Assembly: GCA_022508365.1 (NCBI GenBank)
Contig: JAFLVH010000007.1
Coordinates: 1-44,406 of the forward strand
Origin: Clostridiales bacterium
GTDB lineage: Bacteria; Bacillota; Clostridia; Christensenellales; Pumilibacteraceae
DNA length: 44,406 nt
Direction of reading: 5' to 3'
The stretch's first letter is position 1. Every line of letters begins with the position of its first letter. A program made the position numbers and the translations under genes. Under the pieces are notes generated by a model. The model saw only the letters and a program-made list of their open reading frames with translations. It did no database searches and was not told the origin of the DNA. Shown piece by piece: positions 43,430 through 44,406 of this stretch.

Positions 43430-44212
43430 TCAGCCTCTGTAATTGTGTTTTTCAAAGTGTTTTTTAACCGTCTCGTAAAGAATAGCGAGATTTTCCTCCG
43501 AGTTAGCGGCAATAATCGGCAACGGCTTTTTGTAAAAATCCTCGGCAAAAAACCGATATATGTGCGCGCCTGCCTCACGAAGAATAAGTTCGCCTGCCGC
43601 GCAATCCCAAGCGTATACGCGCAGCTCAAAGTACAAGTCGCATTTTCCTTCCGCAATGTAACAAAGCTCCATGGCACAAGCCCCGAGCCGGCGAATATCG
43701 TTGCTTTTTGCATACAAGTCTGAGATAATGTCAAAGCAAAGCTGTGCGTACTCCTTTTTGTAAAGGCTCATTGCAGTGCATAACAGCCCATCCGAAAACG
43801 GTCTGTCCGATACATGAATGGGCTTGCCGTTGTGGAATGCGCCCTTTCCGCGCTCGGCATAGTAAACGTCGTCGGTAAAAAAGTTGTATACCACACCGAG
43901 AACTGCCTCGCCGTTTTTATGCAGCGCCACCGAAATGGCGGAATCGCGAATTCCGCGCGTAAAGTTCATTGTTCCGTCAATGGGATCAATGATCCATATG
44001 TACTCGGCGTTAAGCTCTACAAGGTCGCTCTCCTCACCCAAAAAGCCCGAATCGGGAATGATTTCCAGAAGCTTCGTCCTCAATAAATTCTGAATGGCAA
44101 TATCGCAAGACGTGACAACATTGGCGCTGCCGCCCTTGCTGTCAATGGTGTAGTGCGCATTTATTGCTAGCTTTGCCGCCTGCTTTACCGCCGAAATAAC
44201 TGCGTTTAACAC
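43430..44212 (-). CDS. Inositol monophosphatase family protein
   Basis: 260 residues from GTG 44212, chosen because AAAGGAG lies 6 nt upstream and the longer open frame to 44272 crosses the promoter. Motifs: GEES (59-62), DPIDGT (76-81) and WDCAAGELILREAG (~203-216), which hold the metals of the Li-sensitive phosphatase fold. Substrates in the family include inositol phosphates, fructose-1,6-bisphosphate, and the nucleotide pAp; none can be selected here. Cytoplasmic. Confidence 0.92.
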   Translation of the reverse strand: MLNAVISAVKQAAKLAINAHYTIDSKGGSANVVTSCDIAIQNLLRTKLLEIIPDSGFLGEESDLVELNAEYIWIIDPIDGTMNFTRGIRDSAISVALHKNGEAVLGVVYNFFTDDVYYAERGKGAFHNGKPIHVSDRPFSDGLLCTAMSLYKKEYAQLCFDIISDLYAKSNDIRRLGACAMELCYIAEGKCDLYFELRVYAWDCAAGELILREAGAHIYRFFAEDFYKKPLPIIAANSEENLAILYETVKKHFEKHNYRG

Positions 44213-44243
44213 TGCAAACTCCTTTGTGACGTAGTTGTAAAAT

Positions 44244-44272
44244 ATTATATCATGCGCACGACAAAAAATCAA
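44244..44272 (-). promoter_or_regulatory. Promoter of the inositol-monophosphatase-family gene
   Basis: TTGATT (44267-44272), a 17-nt spacer and TATAAT (44244-44249) on the minus strand, about 30 nt before the GTG start. Confidence 0.75.
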
Positions 44273-44311
44273 ACCAAAACCATATCGATTTTATTAATCT
44301 TAATAAAACAG

Positions 44312-44340
44312 TTGACAAAAAAAAATGCATGTGTTAAAAT
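44312..44340 (+). promoter_or_regulatory. tRNA-Ala promoter
   Basis: TTGACA (44312-44317), a 17-nt A-rich spacer and TAAAAT (44335-44340), ending 11 nt before the tRNA. Confidence 0.85.
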
Positions 44341-44351
44341 AACAGAGCCGT

Positions 44352-44406
44352 GGGGGTATAGCTCAGTTGGTAGAGCGCTTGAATGGCATTCAAGAGGTCA
44401 GCGGTT
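44352..44406 (+). tRNA. tRNA-Ala (GGC), cut by the window edge
   Basis: The sequence starts with acceptor strand GGGGGTA and continues with a D-arm GCTC...GAGC and an anticodon stem CTTGA/TCAAG enclosing loop ATGGCAT, giving anticodon GGC (alanine). The sequence ends within the T-arm. Confidence 0.93.

Overview
The window reads as chromosome of an uncultured Clostridia-type Firmicute, probably a gut lineage; this placement is inferred from gene content, not from a database search. The basis is: near-consensus sigma-A promoters (TTGACA-N17-TATAAT), strong Shine-Dalgarno sequences, the mraZ-rsmH-ftsL-PBP order, the lon-ysxC pair, a single-PASTA SpoVD-like transpeptidase, a lipoprotein with Listeria/InlB-type B repeats, and a MurE with the DNPR motif of meso-diaminopimelate ligases. 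UGA is used as a stop. Almost everything lies on the minus strand; only a leucine-rich-repeat gene and a tRNA-Ala lie on the plus strand. No IS element, CRISPR array, rRNA or phage gene was seen.

1-17645: one operon-like unit of three giant genes behind a perfect consensus promoter at 17617-17645. In transcription order they encode a 1949-residue exported RCC1-repeat protein with one membrane span and a Gly/Pro-rich cytoplasmic tail; a 1708-residue exported protein with one membrane span, about 1050 residues of cytoplasmic coiled coil and an arginine-rich PGAR-repeat tail; and a cytoplasmic coiled-coil protein of more than 2143 residues with a very acidic N-terminus, which runs off the left edge. 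I recognise no known system with this composition, and it is the best candidate here for an undescribed machine: an envelope-spanning scaffold linking a large surface receptor or adhesin layer to a giant cytoplasmic filament or hub.

17866-19746: two overlapping genes for polytopic membrane proteins of unknown function. 19870-29545: a division and cell-wall (dcw) cluster, mraZ-rsmH-ftsL-like-PBP-murE-mraY-murD-ftsW. It is unusual in lacking murF, in having two terminators between the ftsL-like gene and the PBP gene, and in carrying 505 bp of repeats and a large palindrome between the PBP gene and murE.

29685-34586: a nucleotidyltransferase-fold protein and a metallophosphoesterase; a Cys-containing protein of unknown function; and an InlB-repeat lipoprotein preceded by a membrane-anchored XRE regulator with a candidate operator. 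34605-37723: lon and ysxC. 37749-41511: Nudix hydrolase, Pr6Pr-like membrane protein, ADP-ribosylglycohydrolase-family protein and a TrmA/RlmD-type RNA methyltransferase. 41527-44406: plus-strand LRR gene, DUF1294 protein, a four-span membrane protein, an inositol-monophosphatase-family enzyme and the 5' part of tRNA-Ala(GGC).

A short AT-rich repeat family built on GAGTTAAGA/GAATTAAGA occurs at four intergenic sites, each at the 3' end of a transcription unit.
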